From the IMG/VR virus record IMGVR_UViG_3300025410_000037, positions 1-41,939 of that record: a stretch of 41,939 nucleotides of DNA; one strand, given 5' to 3'. The notes beneath the pieces are model-generated. The model worked only from the letters and a program-made list of their open reading frames with translations. It had not been told where the DNA came from and did no database searches. Below are positions 1 to 8,869 of this stretch, piece by piece (position 1 is the first letter of the stretch; each line of letters starts with the position of its first letter). The translations under genes and the position numbers were made by a program. The DNA is from a virus.

Positions 1-852
1 AATCTTGTTCTTGCCCGCTAGGAATTGACTTGTCCAAGACACTCCAGCGCCAGCAGAAGAGTTTGCAACGAGTGTTGTGCCGTCAGCTCCGACTGCGAGG
101 TTGGTGACTGTGCCTGAACCGGTAGCGGCTAGGAGATCGCCCTTAGCGGTGACTGTAGAGGACTGGATCGCGTTAGCAATATTGAATGTACCTGTTGATA
201 TGACTGTGGCTATATCGCCCGCTACAAGGGCTGTAAGCCCCGTTACGGTGCTTCCATTAGAAGCTGTGTAGTCAACGCCACGCTCTAGGAGAACGCCGTT
301 GATATAAACCATTTCCTGCCCTGCTGTGTAAGCAAGCGATGTGGAGAAATCATCTGTACCGGATAGCGATGTTTCTCCACCTGCCGCAGCTTTACGCCAT
401 TGAGTCATAGTGCCAGCATTTGTAGTCCACTTAACGCCAGCAGTCTGAGATGAGTCAGCAACTAGAAATGAGTTATTTGCTCCCACTCCAACGCGAGCCA
501 TAGCGCCAGCGCCTGTTGCAGCAAGAATGTCACCCTTGGTTGTAGGGAGATTGATTAGGTTATTAGCCTCATCAAAATCAATTGCTGTTGGAGATGGGTA
601 AATGATCGCACCGGCAAGGTGGGAAGTGGCTGTAGTTCCATCGTAGCCACGGGTGGTGATTGTTACTGTGCTTCCGCTACGGGAAGTAGCAAGCATCTTT
701 TCTTCGCCAGCAAGCCCTGGATCAATAACAAGGGAGAAAGTGCCAGTAGGCCAGCCAGTTGTAGCAGTTAGGGTAAGGCTAGTAGCAGAATTGGTAATGT
801 TCGATGTGATAGTTGTAGGGGTTGCAGCACCCTGATATTCACGACGACCCAT
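1..852 (-). CDS. Tail fibre protein, incomplete at the 3' end
   Basis: A frame opens with ATG at 850-852 (MGRREYQG...) and stays open for 284 codons to the window edge, so the C-terminus is missing. Residues about 10-90 form a beta-rich domain with a TRGYDGT-type motif that resembles the protein at 40155-40541. Residues about 145-284 (GGETSLSGTD, NGVLLERGVDYTA, VGADGTTLVANSSAG) match the N-terminal half of the fibre at 38401-39786. It breaks off at LAGKNKI, just where that homologue enters its distal domain. It lies 3 nt after the nozzle gene, the usual place for a podoviral tail fibre or receptor-binding protein. Function is inferred from position and homology within the window. Confidence 0.8.
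   Translation of the reverse strand, partial: MGRREYQGAATPTTITSNITNSATSLTLTATTGWPTGTFSLVIDPGLAGEEKMLATSRSGSTVTITTRGYDGTTATSHLAGAIIYPSPTAIDFDEANNLINLPTTKGDILAATGAGAMARVGVGANNSFLVADSSQTAGVKWTTNAGTMTQWRKAAAGGETSLSGTDDFSTSLAYTAGQEMVYINGVLLERGVDYTASNGSTVTGLTALVAGDIATVISTGTFNIANAIQSSTVTAKGDLLAATGSGTVTNLAVGADGTTLVANSSAGAGVSWTSQFLAGKNKI
50..93. repeat. 44-bp exact direct repeat inside fibre genes, copy 1
   Basis: These 44 bases are identical to 39389-39432, and both copies sit in frame in tail-fibre genes. They encode the VGADGTTLVANSSAG segment. Similarity continues on both sides at a lower level, so this is the best conserved core of a longer duplicated domain. Confidence 0.9.
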
Positions 853-855
853 GTA

Positions 856-2745
856 TTAACCTACTATCTCTCTAAGTTGGGCATAAAAAACACCACGGAC
901 TTTGCCATAAATGTCCACCGCATCGGGCAACCATTGGTAATCATACATGATTACCTGATAAACATTGTCGGCTACCTGCAACGAGACGATATTCTGATTC
1001 TGATGTAAGCCAAAAAGGAACTGAAGTTCGGCATCTGAATCCTGCGCCCAGTCTTTATCTCCAAGGGTTACGGTTGGATAGATCAAAAGAGGAACATTCC
1101 ATTGAGCGCTTCTAACTGGCTTTGGGTAGGCTCTTAAAATCCAACGGGTAAGAACTGGGGTATGTGTTCCATCTGAAATCAGCTTAATAACAATTTGGAA
1201 GTTTTCGCCAGCCAATTGCCCTGCGGAAAATGGGTATGGCCCCGATACGCTTCTAGGAACATCAGAAGTTCCAATGATATTTGCATCTGAAGGAACGATA
1301 TAAGCATCGTTTTTATCAGCAACAATTCCCACTTCGATACTTCCCTGCAATGGCTCATGCTTAATATCGACAAACATGGCAATTTTAGGATCTGAAATTC
1401 CATAGGCAATAACGCCACTAATAAAAGTTCCATCAGGAACTGGAACGCTTGCTTCACCAACTAGACCAAATCCATCAACAGTAAAGTAACGCTTATTGTT
1501 ATAGGTAACTACAGAACGGACATTTCCCAAAACGCCAACTCTTGCACCGGCAACAGTATCAAAAGACATAAGATCCGAAGCATAAGCAGGGACAAGATTA
1601 GAAGTAAATGTGGTCAGATCCATGCGACCCAAGCCGCTTGTATAACCGTTGTAATTAGAATTTCCATACCAAACAAAATGATCTTGGGCTTCAAAACAAT
1701 AAACAGGAGCATCTGTTGAAATGATTCCACCGATAGTCAAAGAACCATCTGAATTAACTGAACAGAATCGAACACCTTTATCTGAGCCAATCATTATGTA
1801 ACCAAGATAAGCAGAAATAGAACGAACAATTTCCCCATCAGGGAGTTCTGCTGCGACTGTAGGTACAGCAAGAGCTGTGCCATCAGGAAGTACTGCTGTG
1901 CGGTAGATAAGGGACTTATCGCCAGCATAACCTGCTGCATAAATTTGAGATTGACCGCCACAAATATCTACCCAAGTAAAGTTACGGGAAGAAAGATCGA
2001 GAAGGGCTGAAGGTAAAGCACCACTAGTAGTTACATTATAAAGTTTTCCACCGCCAGCAACCATAAGGCGTGATTTTGTAAAACGAACAAGGCTGGCTGT
2101 TCCAGTAGCGTAACTACTTACCGTAGTGCCACCAACAGTTCCTGAATAAATACCATTGCTGCCGTGGGCTGTATAAATAGTATTACCGTCAGTATCAATA
2201 GATACTGGATTACCAGTAGCACCTGTTGCGGTAAGCCATGTTGCCAAAGTCCCTGAAGAATACTTAATAGCGCTTCCATCAAGAAGGTAAATATAAGTAC
2301 CTGCTGCAACACATTGAAGTCCAGTATTGCTACTTGCATAAACTTTAGTTGTGTCGTTAAGAAGTTTTAATTGCCAAGGAGTCCAAGGATCAATTCCAAG
2401 CCCATCATGGTAGCGACGGATCTCTGAAGTAGCTCGGTCAAGATAAGTCTGACCTTCTCCATATAGCCAAGTGTCTTGAGATCTACGCCAAAACTGCTCA
2501 GGAGAAATTGATTGCTCACCTGGAATATTAGAGTTGTCTGCTTGCTGACGAAGCAAGGGAAGAGACTCGCGCTTAAACTTTGCTCCCCATACACCAATAG
2601 AATCTTTATCCCATTGAACGCCGTAATAGTGTCCACCCAAACCAACAGGGAAAGGATAGGGAACTAAATCTGAAGAAGAAGTACCGGCAAATAAAGCGGG
2701 AGATGGATCGTATAAGGGGGTATCAAATGTCTCTAGTTCAGCCAT
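856..2745 (-). CDS. Tail nozzle / tail tubular protein B-like
   Basis: 629 aa, beginning MAELETFDTPLYDPSPALF. It has a long series of short beta-type segments (YIYLLDGSAIKYSSG, DGNTIYTAHGSNGIYSG, KSRLMVAGGGKLYNV, IMIGSDKGVRF), the pattern expected for a beta-propeller. A C-terminal beta domain contains TRWILRAYPKP and AQLREIVG. Size, propeller character and its place directly after the adaptor and before a fibre fit the nozzle (T7 gp12-like) of a podovirus tail. No signal peptide or enzymatic motif is visible. The family assignment rests on architecture and gene order, because the sequence itself is divergent. Confidence 0.6.
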   Translation of the reverse strand: MAELETFDTPLYDPSPALFAGTSSSDLVPYPFPVGLGGHYYGVQWDKDSIGVWGAKFKRESLPLLRQQADNSNIPGEQSISPEQFWRRSQDTWLYGEGQTYLDRATSEIRRYHDGLGIDPWTPWQLKLLNDTTKVYASSNTGLQCVAAGTYIYLLDGSAIKYSSGTLATWLTATGATGNPVSIDTDGNTIYTAHGSNGIYSGTVGGTTVSSYATGTASLVRFTKSRLMVAGGGKLYNVTTSGALPSALLDLSSRNFTWVDICGGQSQIYAAGYAGDKSLIYRTAVLPDGTALAVPTVAAELPDGEIVRSISAYLGYIMIGSDKGVRFCSVNSDGSLTIGGIISTDAPVYCFEAQDHFVWYGNSNYNGYTSGLGRMDLTTFTSNLVPAYASDLMSFDTVAGARVGVLGNVRSVVTYNNKRYFTVDGFGLVGEASVPVPDGTFISGVIAYGISDPKIAMFVDIKHEPLQGSIEVGIVADKNDAYIVPSDANIIGTSDVPRSVSGPYPFSAGQLAGENFQIVIKLISDGTHTPVLTRWILRAYPKPVRSAQWNVPLLIYPTVTLGDKDWAQDSDAELQFLFGLHQNQNIVSLQVADNVYQVIMYDYQWLPDAVDIYGKVRGVFYAQLREIVG

Positions 2746-2747
2746 TG

Positions 2748-3638
2748 CTACGCCTTAAAGGTTGGGTAGAGTGCTTCTAGTCTTGCAGCTTCTGCTGAAA
2801 TACGATTAGCGCGAAGTTGCTGCAATCCACGGGCAGATTGTAGAACTGCTCCTGGTGGAGTTTCACTAGCACGACGAGTATCTCCCTGACCTTCTGTAAA
2901 GTTACGCTTGATCTCTCGACCTTCCATCAAACGAATTGCAGCACCTAGTGGTGGCAGATCATAAGCAGATGGAAGCAAGCCAGTAGAAGATACATTAGCA
3001 AGGTAAGTGCTAGGCATAATAAAGTTAGAACGATAAACAACGCGAACATTGTAACCAGGATAAGCAGGTTCAAACATCTGCAATGAAAGTCCTGATGGGA
3101 ACTGGGAAGCATTGGCATTACGATTCAAGCGCCATCCTGTTGTGTGGATGCGTGGGTTATCAAGTTGCGGTCCAGGAGTTAGGTACTTGACTTCATAAAT
3201 AGACTGAAGGCTGTCGCCAATAGAACCAAGATCATAACCGTTAAGTGTTGCGTTGTAGGTTAGATCAACAGTCTGAATTCCAAATAAACCATTAGCAGGA
3301 GATGAAAGATCCCCAAGGTCATTTGCTAGTTGCTTCCAAATTTCATCACCAGTAAAGCGTGGAGATACACGAACAAGAGTTCCTGCTGGAACGCTAAGAT
3401 CAGTAGAAGAATCTTCACCTGCTTGAACTGTTGCTTGCTGACCGCTTACTGACCATACATAAAAAGTATTTGTGCCAATAGAAAGGCGAGCGCCTGGGCG
3501 AATACCAGCCATGTCGTACTGAAAAACAAGAAGACCACTACCTGCTGTGTAATCCTGAGCAAGTTTATTTCTGTTCTCAGCATAACCACTCATTAGGTAT
3601 GAGCGAGTTTGAGCGATCCAGTCTTGTCCTGTTGTCAT
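2748..3638 (-). CDS. Head-tail adaptor / tail tubular protein A-like
   Basis: 296 aa. The N-terminal helical part is followed by a beta domain with GARLSIGTNTFYVWSVSGQQATVQ, in the style of a small OB/Ig insertion. A helical segment with NGLFGIQTVDLTYN comes next, then a region ending in an alanine/arginine-rich helix (RISAEAARLEALYP). A protein of the same length and layout lies at 40551-41441. Position between the small head proteins and the nozzle points to the adaptor ring that joins portal and tail. It starts 4 nt inside the end of the upstream gene and stops 2 nt before the nozzle start, so it is translationally coupled. Confidence 0.55.
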   Translation of the reverse strand: MTTGQDWIAQTRSYLMSGYAENRNKLAQDYTAGSGLLVFQYDMAGIRPGARLSIGTNTFYVWSVSGQQATVQAGEDSSTDLSVPAGTLVRVSPRFTGDEIWKQLANDLGDLSSPANGLFGIQTVDLTYNATLNGYDLGSIGDSLQSIYEVKYLTPGPQLDNPRIHTTGWRLNRNANASQFPSGLSLQMFEPAYPGYNVRVVYRSNFIMPSTYLANVSSTGLLPSAYDLPPLGAAIRLMEGREIKRNFTEGQGDTRRASETPPGAVLQSARGLQQLRANRISAEAARLEALYPTFKA

Positions 3639-4075
3639 AGATTTACCGGTTTCGTATCAGGGGTGTAAACACTTTTGCCTGTAATAGATTCAATAGCGCT
3701 AACCGCAGTTTCAATTTTCTTTGCTTGACCAGGGAGTACCTGACCTGATTCAACTTCAAAACGAGTTTCTGCTTTTGCCTCAATATGAGCTGCACCGTCA
3801 ATAGTTTTAGGTTGTAACCCCTGTTGACGCAAACGCTTATACGCTGGCATATCTTTTTCCCAACGCTTCTCACGGGCTTCAACTGCTTGAGATCCAGGGT
3901 GACGGGTCGGCATAGTGCCAACACCAAAGCCAATAGAGCGAACTGCATCTAGTGAGAATGATCCTTCATCAACAGAAAGATGCTCGTCGCAAAGTTTGCA
4001 AATATAAGTTTTTTCTACGCTTCCATCTTTTAGCGTTACAAAAGTCATCTTGCGGTTCTGATGGCTACAAGTCAT
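3635..4075 (-). CDS. Small zinc-binding head-region protein
   Basis: The start chosen is the ATG at 4073-4075, preceded by a strong GAAAGGGAG site. A longer reading would overlap the upstream gene without a ribosome site. This gives 146 aa with an N-terminal C-x-H ... CKLC set (MTCSHQNRKM, YICKLCDEHL), which looks like a zinc ribbon. The remainder is a charged helical region (EAREKRWEKDMPAYKRLRQQG). It overlaps the adaptor start by 4 nt. No known function is recognised. A completion or head-tail role is possible from position only. Confidence 0.6.
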   Translation of the reverse strand: MTCSHQNRKMTFVTLKDGSVEKTYICKLCDEHLSVDEGSFSLDAVRSIGFGVGTMPTRHPGSQAVEAREKRWEKDMPAYKRLRQQGLQPKTIDGAAHIEAKAETRFEVESGQVLPGQAKKIETAVSAIESITGKSVYTPDTKPVNL

Positions 4076-4088
4076 TACGCTCCCTTTC

Positions 4089-4409
4089 TCACCCGACAAT
4101 GTTATCACCGTAACCTGCTTGGGTAAGGATGCGCTTTTCTTCATCATTAATGGTGTAAATATGTCCACCATAAAAAACTTTTTTAACGCCAGGAGTTACG
4201 CTGATTTGGTTGCCATCAGCATCTGTAACTGTGCGTTCAATCCACAAAGGGGGTTGAATTTCTGTTACTTCATTAAAAGTATTGATCCACACATTAATAC
4301 CGCGTGGGATAGACGGCTTGAAATAAGCAAATGGGCGTTGCTGTTCTTTAGGGACATTAGGAGTAACAACAGGAACGAGAACGCGTGAAGGGGGTTCAAA
4401 GGTTGCCAT
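4089..4409 (-). CDS. Small virion protein after the major capsid gene
   Basis: 106 aa with a good ribosome site (GGAGTAAC) before its ATG. It is proline-rich at the N-terminus (MATFEPPSRVLVPVVTPNVP), then shows beta-type segments (INVWINTFNEVTEIQPPLWIERTVTD, GHIYTINDEEKRIL). It lies between the major capsid gene and the zinc-binding gene in the late operon. The length and position fit a head decoration or connector protein, but I do not recognise the family. Confidence 0.55.
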   Translation of the reverse strand: MATFEPPSRVLVPVVTPNVPKEQQRPFAYFKPSIPRGINVWINTFNEVTEIQPPLWIERTVTDADGNQISVTPGVKKVFYGGHIYTINDEEKRILTQAGYGDNIVG

Positions 4410-4430
4410 TGTTACTCCTAACGATAAAGC

Positions 4431-4469
4431 GGGGGATGAGGCGAGAAAGGTATAAGCGCCTCACCCCCC
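4431..4469 (-). terminator. Strong hairpin just downstream of the capsid gene
   Basis: The arms at 4431-4443 and 4457-4469 pair over 13 positions around a 13-nt loop. The one imperfect position is a G-U wobble only when read on the minus (coding) strand, so RNA of the late transcript folds best. There is no U-tract after it. It is therefore more likely a partial terminator or an mRNA-stabilising hairpin that raises capsid expression over the downstream genes. Confidence 0.6.
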
Positions 4470-4477
4470 TAACTTAA

Positions 4478-5665
4478 TTACTGACCGATTGAAGAACCTG
4501 ATTCAATGCGGTACAAAGCAGCCTGACGGAATACAGCGTATCCGACAAAATGCTTCCAGCCAATACCTGTGAAACGACGCAATGTGTCGATAACAGGTAC
4601 ATCAACGATCTGAGCTTGCTCGCCATAACCGCCACCAGTTGAGAACGCCTTAGCAAGAGCCTGACGACCCATGACAAGAGTTCCGTACACATCGACTGCA
4701 GCAACTGCAAGTGTCAATGAAGTTCCTGGGTTAACACCAGTAAGACCAGCAACAGAAACTGTAAGAGTTGTTGTTGATGGAACAGTTACAACTGTGAACT
4801 GAGCATTGAAGCCAGTCTGATCTGTTGAACCTGTACCTGATGTTGTTGTAGCACCTGAGATGGTGAGAGTATCGCCAACAGAAAGACCGTGAGCAGCAGA
4901 AGTTGTAAGTGTTGCAACACCTGAAGATACAGCGATTGTTGAGATTGTGTATGACTGTGTAGCTCCATCAGAAAAGAATGGTGCGCGTGGTGTTTCCATG
5001 AACTGTACGCCCTGGAAGTTACCGATTACACCATTGTAGATACCTGAAGGATCTGAATAGACATGAGGATCTGACCAGTTAGTTCCACCAGTAGCGCCAC
5101 GGAAATCGTATGAAGCATCAGGGTGGATAAGACCCTTGTACATACCATTGAATGTAGCAACATTCTGCTTGCGGAGCTTAGCAACAGCCTTACGAACATC
5201 GTTACCTGCAAGGGTATCGGTCTTAGCAAGAGTTGCGCGTGAGGTCTTTGAACCAGCATAGCCGACCTGTGTACCCTGACCAGCAGCATTACGAGCAATA
5301 CCGTCTGTTGAGATACCAGCGTTCCAACCAACTACATTTGCAGCGATTGGGTTAACTTCCATGAACGCTGTAGCGCCGAGCTTAGAAGTAAGCTGAACTG
5401 CGTTACCGTATTCAAGAGGTGTAACGACAACATAAGAATCTGACATAGCAACAGGAGTTGTGTCTGAAGATTCGTTAAGTGCTGTTGTTGCTTCAGCAAG
5501 ATCTGAAGCGATTGTGAACTGTACAGATACGCCACGGTTTGTAGCGTTTGTTGACTGAACCTCTACTAGAGCATCGTAATAAAGCTCTGGGCGAAGTGCG
5601 TAGTATGCAAGCATCTCATACGCGGCCTTCGAGAGATCCAGCGACGAGGTGGTTGTTAATGCCAT
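4478..5665 (-). CDS. Major capsid protein, N4-gp56-like, with inserted beta domain
   Basis: 395 aa. The N-terminal arm (ALTTTSSLDLSKAAYEMLAYYALRP) and the core resemble the N4-gp56 family of HK97-fold capsid proteins: VVTPLEYGNAVQLTSKL, KLRKQNVATFNGMYKGLIHP and the C-terminal DTLRRFTGIGWKHFVGYAVFRQAALYRIESGS. Residues about 237-322 are a Thr/Ser/Gly-rich insertion (HGLSVGDTLTISGA, TGFNAQFTVVTV) that breaks the core and looks like a separate beta domain displayed on the capsid. The gene follows a scaffold-like gene and is followed by a strong hairpin, the usual setting of a highly expressed capsid gene. Capsid identity is firm; the family name is a pattern-based call. Confidence 0.82.
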   Translation of the reverse strand: MALTTTSSLDLSKAAYEMLAYYALRPELYYDALVEVQSTNATNRGVSVQFTIASDLAEATTALNESSDTTPVAMSDSYVVVTPLEYGNAVQLTSKLGATAFMEVNPIAANVVGWNAGISTDGIARNAAGQGTQVGYAGSKTSRATLAKTDTLAGNDVRKAVAKLRKQNVATFNGMYKGLIHPDASYDFRGATGGTNWSDPHVYSDPSGIYNGVIGNFQGVQFMETPRAPFFSDGATQSYTISTIAVSSGVATLTTSAAHGLSVGDTLTISGATTTSGTGSTDQTGFNAQFTVVTVPSTTTLTVSVAGLTGVNPGTSLTLAVAAVDVYGTLVMGRQALAKAFSTGGGYGEQAQIVDVPVIDTLRRFTGIGWKHFVGYAVFRQAALYRIESGSSIGQ

Positions 5666-5696
5666 TTATTTCTCTTTTCGCTAGAAGTAGGACAGG

Positions 5697-6203
5697 CTAA
5701 ATCTTGAACATTTCGCCTGGTTGTTCATGCGAGATAGTGATGTTGTTTTCACGAAGAATCTTCATAATCTCAGAAGGATCCGCAGCGTTACGAATAGCAT
5801 CTAGTGCTGTAGGAGAAACAACTCCTGTAGAACCTGCTGCAGCCTGTGAAACGCGATCCAACGCATCAAGATCATTCTTGACCTCAGAAGTCTGAGATGT
5901 TGCGATCAAACCGTATTCAGTTGCTGCTGCCTTAATTGCTTCTACAGAAATCTCTCCGTCGTATGCCTTGGCAAACAACTTTCCTGTTGGAGACTCAACA
6001 TCTACGCCTGACTTAATTAGAGCTAGTTCGCGCTTTGCGGCTTCTGCCTCGCGTTGGGCATCTTCTGCCTGGCGCTTTGCAGCCTTGCCTTCCTTCGCTT
6101 CCTGCTCTAACTTTCGTACAAACTGACGAGAATCCCTAGCGGGTTCGTTGGTTTCTTCTGGTGAGTTATCTAGTTCTTGATCTTCAAAATCATATTCGCT
6201 CAT
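5697..6203 (-). CDS. Scaffolding protein
   Basis: The start chosen is ATG 6201-6203 (MSEYDFEDQELDN); in-frame ATGs lie 4 and 6 codons further upstream. The product is about 168 aa and acidic at the N-terminus. It then has a highly charged coiled coil (RKLEQEAKEGKAAKRQAEDAQ, REAEAAKREL) and a helical C-terminus ending EQPGEMFKI. Composition and position directly before the capsid gene are those of a head scaffold. The 219-bp gap upstream (6204-6422) has no convincing gene on either strand but holds inverted repeats such as CAAGTC/GACTTG. It may contain a late promoter and leader. Confidence 0.72.
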   Translation of the reverse strand: MSEYDFEDQELDNSPEETNEPARDSRQFVRKLEQEAKEGKAAKRQAEDAQREAEAAKRELALIKSGVDVESPTGKLFAKAYDGEISVEAIKAAATEYGLIATSQTSEVKNDLDALDRVSQAAAGSTGVVSPTALDAIRNAADPSEIMKILRENNITISHEQPGEMFKI

Positions 6204-6422
6204 TGCATTTTCCATTTCCGTGTCGCGCACCTACTAGGAATAGTGGTACGGCGGGGCTGATTAAAGGGGCTGGCTCGGAAGCCAAAGACCGACACCACGA
6301 AGCCATTCGCGGGGCGACCTTCATCAAGTCTCAACAGGTCTCAGGCAAACGACTTGGAGATTGCCAACAATTACTCGGACCTTCTAGACGAAAGCGTACA
6401 GAATGTCTAAGCACTAAGCAAC

Positions 6423-7796
6423 TTAGGCTGTGGCGTTACCCTTACCAAGACCAGTAATACCTGTAGCGTTAGAAGCAACTGCCCCACCCTGATTAAACTC
6501 GTTGACACGGGCTTGCTGAAGTTTCTTAACTGCCAAAGTATCTTGAGAATTTAATCCAAATTGAGCATTGATAAGTTGCTGGTTAGTCACGCTACCAGTT
6601 GTATCCCCAGGAAGCGCTTGGGCAAACTGACCTTCTTGACCAAGGGTATTAAATCCTGCCTGTGCCTGAGCCTGATTAACACCAGCATTAGCAAGTTGTT
6701 GTGCTTGGGTGGTGCTGAGTTCGCCATTAGATGCTAGACCACCATTAAATCCAGCCTGAAGAGCTGCTCCACCGATCTGCATAGCCTTAGCCTGTTGCTG
6801 AATAACCTGTGTTGATGCTGCTGGATCCAAAGCCCAAGCAGCAAGACTTCCGGCATTAAGTCCGTAAGTATCTTGAGCATATTTAATAATGTTTGGATCC
6901 AAAGAATTTACAGAATCCTGTGCTGCTTGTAAGCGCATTTGCAAATCAGGAGCTGTGACATTGTTTGAAATCAATTTCCCAAGGTAGGCAGTTGTATCAA
7001 AAATTCCAGCAGGAATGTTGTATTGCTTAAGAAGTTCAATATCTGCTTTTTCTTTATTGATGTAATCTGCTTCAGTAATACGCTGTCCTCGAGCAGCCAA
7101 AGCAGCCATTCCTGGAAAACGATTTGCATAATCTTGGCTATTGCGAATGTCGTTAATAATTTGTGCTGCGGGAACGCCAGCCTTAAGTTGGTTATAAGCA
7201 TTATTGGCAAGAGTATTTAAACCAGCCTGTGTGAGAATATCAGAAATAGAGTTAATCGCAGAAGTATCTGCTGCATTAACCTGTGATTGACCTTGAACAA
7301 GTTTGACGGATGTGCCATCAGACATTGGTTGGTAATACCAGCCATCAGATCCAAGAATGGCTTGTCCTACTGCTGTAGCAGTTGTACTTCCCGTGCCAGT
7401 ACCGCCAGTACCTGAACCGCTACCAGCCCCTGCGCCACCCGCAACTACGGGATTTTTATAAAGAATTGGGTTTCCATCAGGTCCAAGAGTTTGACCATAA
7501 TGTGTTCCTGCAGGAGCAGGATGCGCTTGAGCGTAAGAAGAAATAGTATTAGCAATTTTTTGATTTGTTGAAAGAGGTGCTGCTGCAACTGGGGTTGAAA
7601 CAATCGGAGAAGTGTTTCTTGGATTTGTGTCAGTAACAACAGGGCTGGAATCAGGTTCTGTCAGTTTTGCGCTTTGAGTAATTGTTGGCGCATAACTGAT
7701 TGCTGCAGCTTGATCTGCTGCACTTGGCGTGTATGTGGAAGTTGGGGTAGCAACGCTTCCGTCGTCAATTAAACCTCGACCTGTATAGATAGCCAT
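6423..7796 (-). CDS. Probable internal virion protein (457 aa)
   Basis: 457 aa. The N-terminal 170 residues are Thr/Ala/Pro/Gly-rich and low in complexity, with a Gly-Ser run around residue 125. The rest is helical, Gln/Asn/Ala-rich and regularly spaced (QKIANTISSYAQAHP, LTQAGLNTLANNAYNQLK, DIRNSQDYANRFPGMAALAA). The segment IPAGIFDTTAYLGKLISNN resembles one in the 354-aa neighbour (GIPLPKDPVQMESFIKGII), suggesting related folds. No signal peptide or catalytic motif is visible. Position between portal and scaffold suggests a virion-internal or ejected protein. Function is inferred. Confidence 0.5.
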   Translation of the reverse strand: MAIYTGRGLIDDGSVATPTSTYTPSAADQAAAISYAPTITQSAKLTEPDSSPVVTDTNPRNTSPIVSTPVAAAPLSTNQKIANTISSYAQAHPAPAGTHYGQTLGPDGNPILYKNPVVAGGAGAGSGSGTGGTGTGSTTATAVGQAILGSDGWYYQPMSDGTSVKLVQGQSQVNAADTSAINSISDILTQAGLNTLANNAYNQLKAGVPAAQIINDIRNSQDYANRFPGMAALAARGQRITEADYINKEKADIELLKQYNIPAGIFDTTAYLGKLISNNVTAPDLQMRLQAAQDSVNSLDPNIIKYAQDTYGLNAGSLAAWALDPAASTQVIQQQAKAMQIGGAALQAGFNGGLASNGELSTTQAQQLANAGVNQAQAQAGFNTLGQEGQFAQALPGDTTGSVTNQQLINAQFGLNSQDTLAVKKLQQARVNEFNQGGAVASNATGITGLGKGNATA

Positions 7797-7804
7797 ATCT
7801 CTCC

Positions 7805-8869
7805 CTAGAATCCGAACATTTGCTTGATTTGAGAAGCAAGATTAGCGGCTTCATTCTTTGCCTGATTAGTGTAATCGTATCCGTATTGTGGATCAGTTTT
7901 AATCTTATTCATAACATCAGACATATTGGCTTGAGTTGAAAGACCAGGCTTTGCTGGATCTGTCTTAACAAGAAGTCCCTGCCATTTTGGATCTTGCCAA
8001 TTTACTTGATCGGGAGAAATATCTAAAGTATTGGCAATGGTTGTAGCAAATGGTTGAAGGTAAGTCTTTGGAGCAATACCGGCATCAATTGCTGCACTCA
8101 TCCATGGGAAAAGGCTTTTAGCCTGATCTTTGGCGTATTGGGTAAAGATCTGTTCAGCATTGCCACCAAGGGCAGGATTCTGATTGCCAGGGGCAATGAT
8201 TCCTTTGATAAAGGATTCCATTTGTACTGGATCTTTAGGAAGCGGAATACCATAGTTGCTTGCAATTGCAGCCATATCGCTAATGGTTTTACCAATAGTT
8301 CCACCAGGAATTTTGGCAGTTGGATCATAATGGTACTGAGCAGTTAATGCTGCTTTGATTTGATCTGTAGTAGTCCAGCCGTTGACATAGGCATCTTCTG
8401 CAACTTTGTTTAAAGATTCTGCTGAAAGATTTAACCCAAGTTCGTTAGCAACTGGGGTTACTGCTGAATCAAGGGTGTTCTTAACATTTTGATTGTAAGT
8501 TCCTACATCAGAAATCTTTTGAGCCATGGCATCTCGAACCGCTTTGCCATGTGTGCCAAACCAACTTTCTTCAGGCTTAACTTCGACAACATTTCCGCTT
8601 GCATCAACAGCATGGGTTTTAATGTAATCGGTATAAGCCTGACCCTGAAGTGCTGTTCCATTTTTACCTGCTGTAAGGGCAGACTTAAGAACTGGACCAA
8701 TAGAAGGGTCGTTGTACCAAGCAGCAATAGAACCAAAATTACTATTTAAGAAATCTTGAGTTGCTTGGTCAAAATTAACATTTGTCGCTGTTTTGGCAAC
8801 TTGAGTAGAAGATACTGTTCCACCTGAAGGAACTTTTGCTTTAGGTGAGTGGATAACTGTTTGTGCCAT
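7805..8869 (-). CDS. Probable internal virion protein (354 aa)
   Basis: 354 aa, helical and rich in Ala, Lys, Asp and Gln, with many aromatic-containing helices (FGSIAAWYNDPSIGPVLKSA, AKSLFPWMSAAIDAG). It begins with a flexible, basic N-terminus (MAQTVIHSPKAKVPSGGTVSS) like its neighbours. It overlaps the upstream gene stop and shares part of its layout with the 457-aa protein downstream. It is part of the four-gene block between portal and scaffold. I recognise no enzymatic motif. The virion role is inferred from location and composition. Confidence 0.5.
   Translation of the reverse strand: MAQTVIHSPKAKVPSGGTVSSTQVAKTATNVNFDQATQDFLNSNFGSIAAWYNDPSIGPVLKSALTAGKNGTALQGQAYTDYIKTHAVDASGNVVEVKPEESWFGTHGKAVRDAMAQKISDVGTYNQNVKNTLDSAVTPVANELGLNLSAESLNKVAEDAYVNGWTTTDQIKAALTAQYHYDPTAKIPGGTIGKTISDMAAIASNYGIPLPKDPVQMESFIKGIIAPGNQNPALGGNAEQIFTQYAKDQAKSLFPWMSAAIDAGIAPKTYLQPFATTIANTLDISPDQVNWQDPKWQGLLVKTDPAKPGLSTQANMSDVMNKIKTDPQYGYDYTNQAKNEAANLASQIKQMFGF

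Noticed and set aside
6161-6457. 98-aa plus frame over the scaffold start
   Set aside because: Antisense to scaffold and the 457-aa gene, no ribosome site and no plausible protein pattern.
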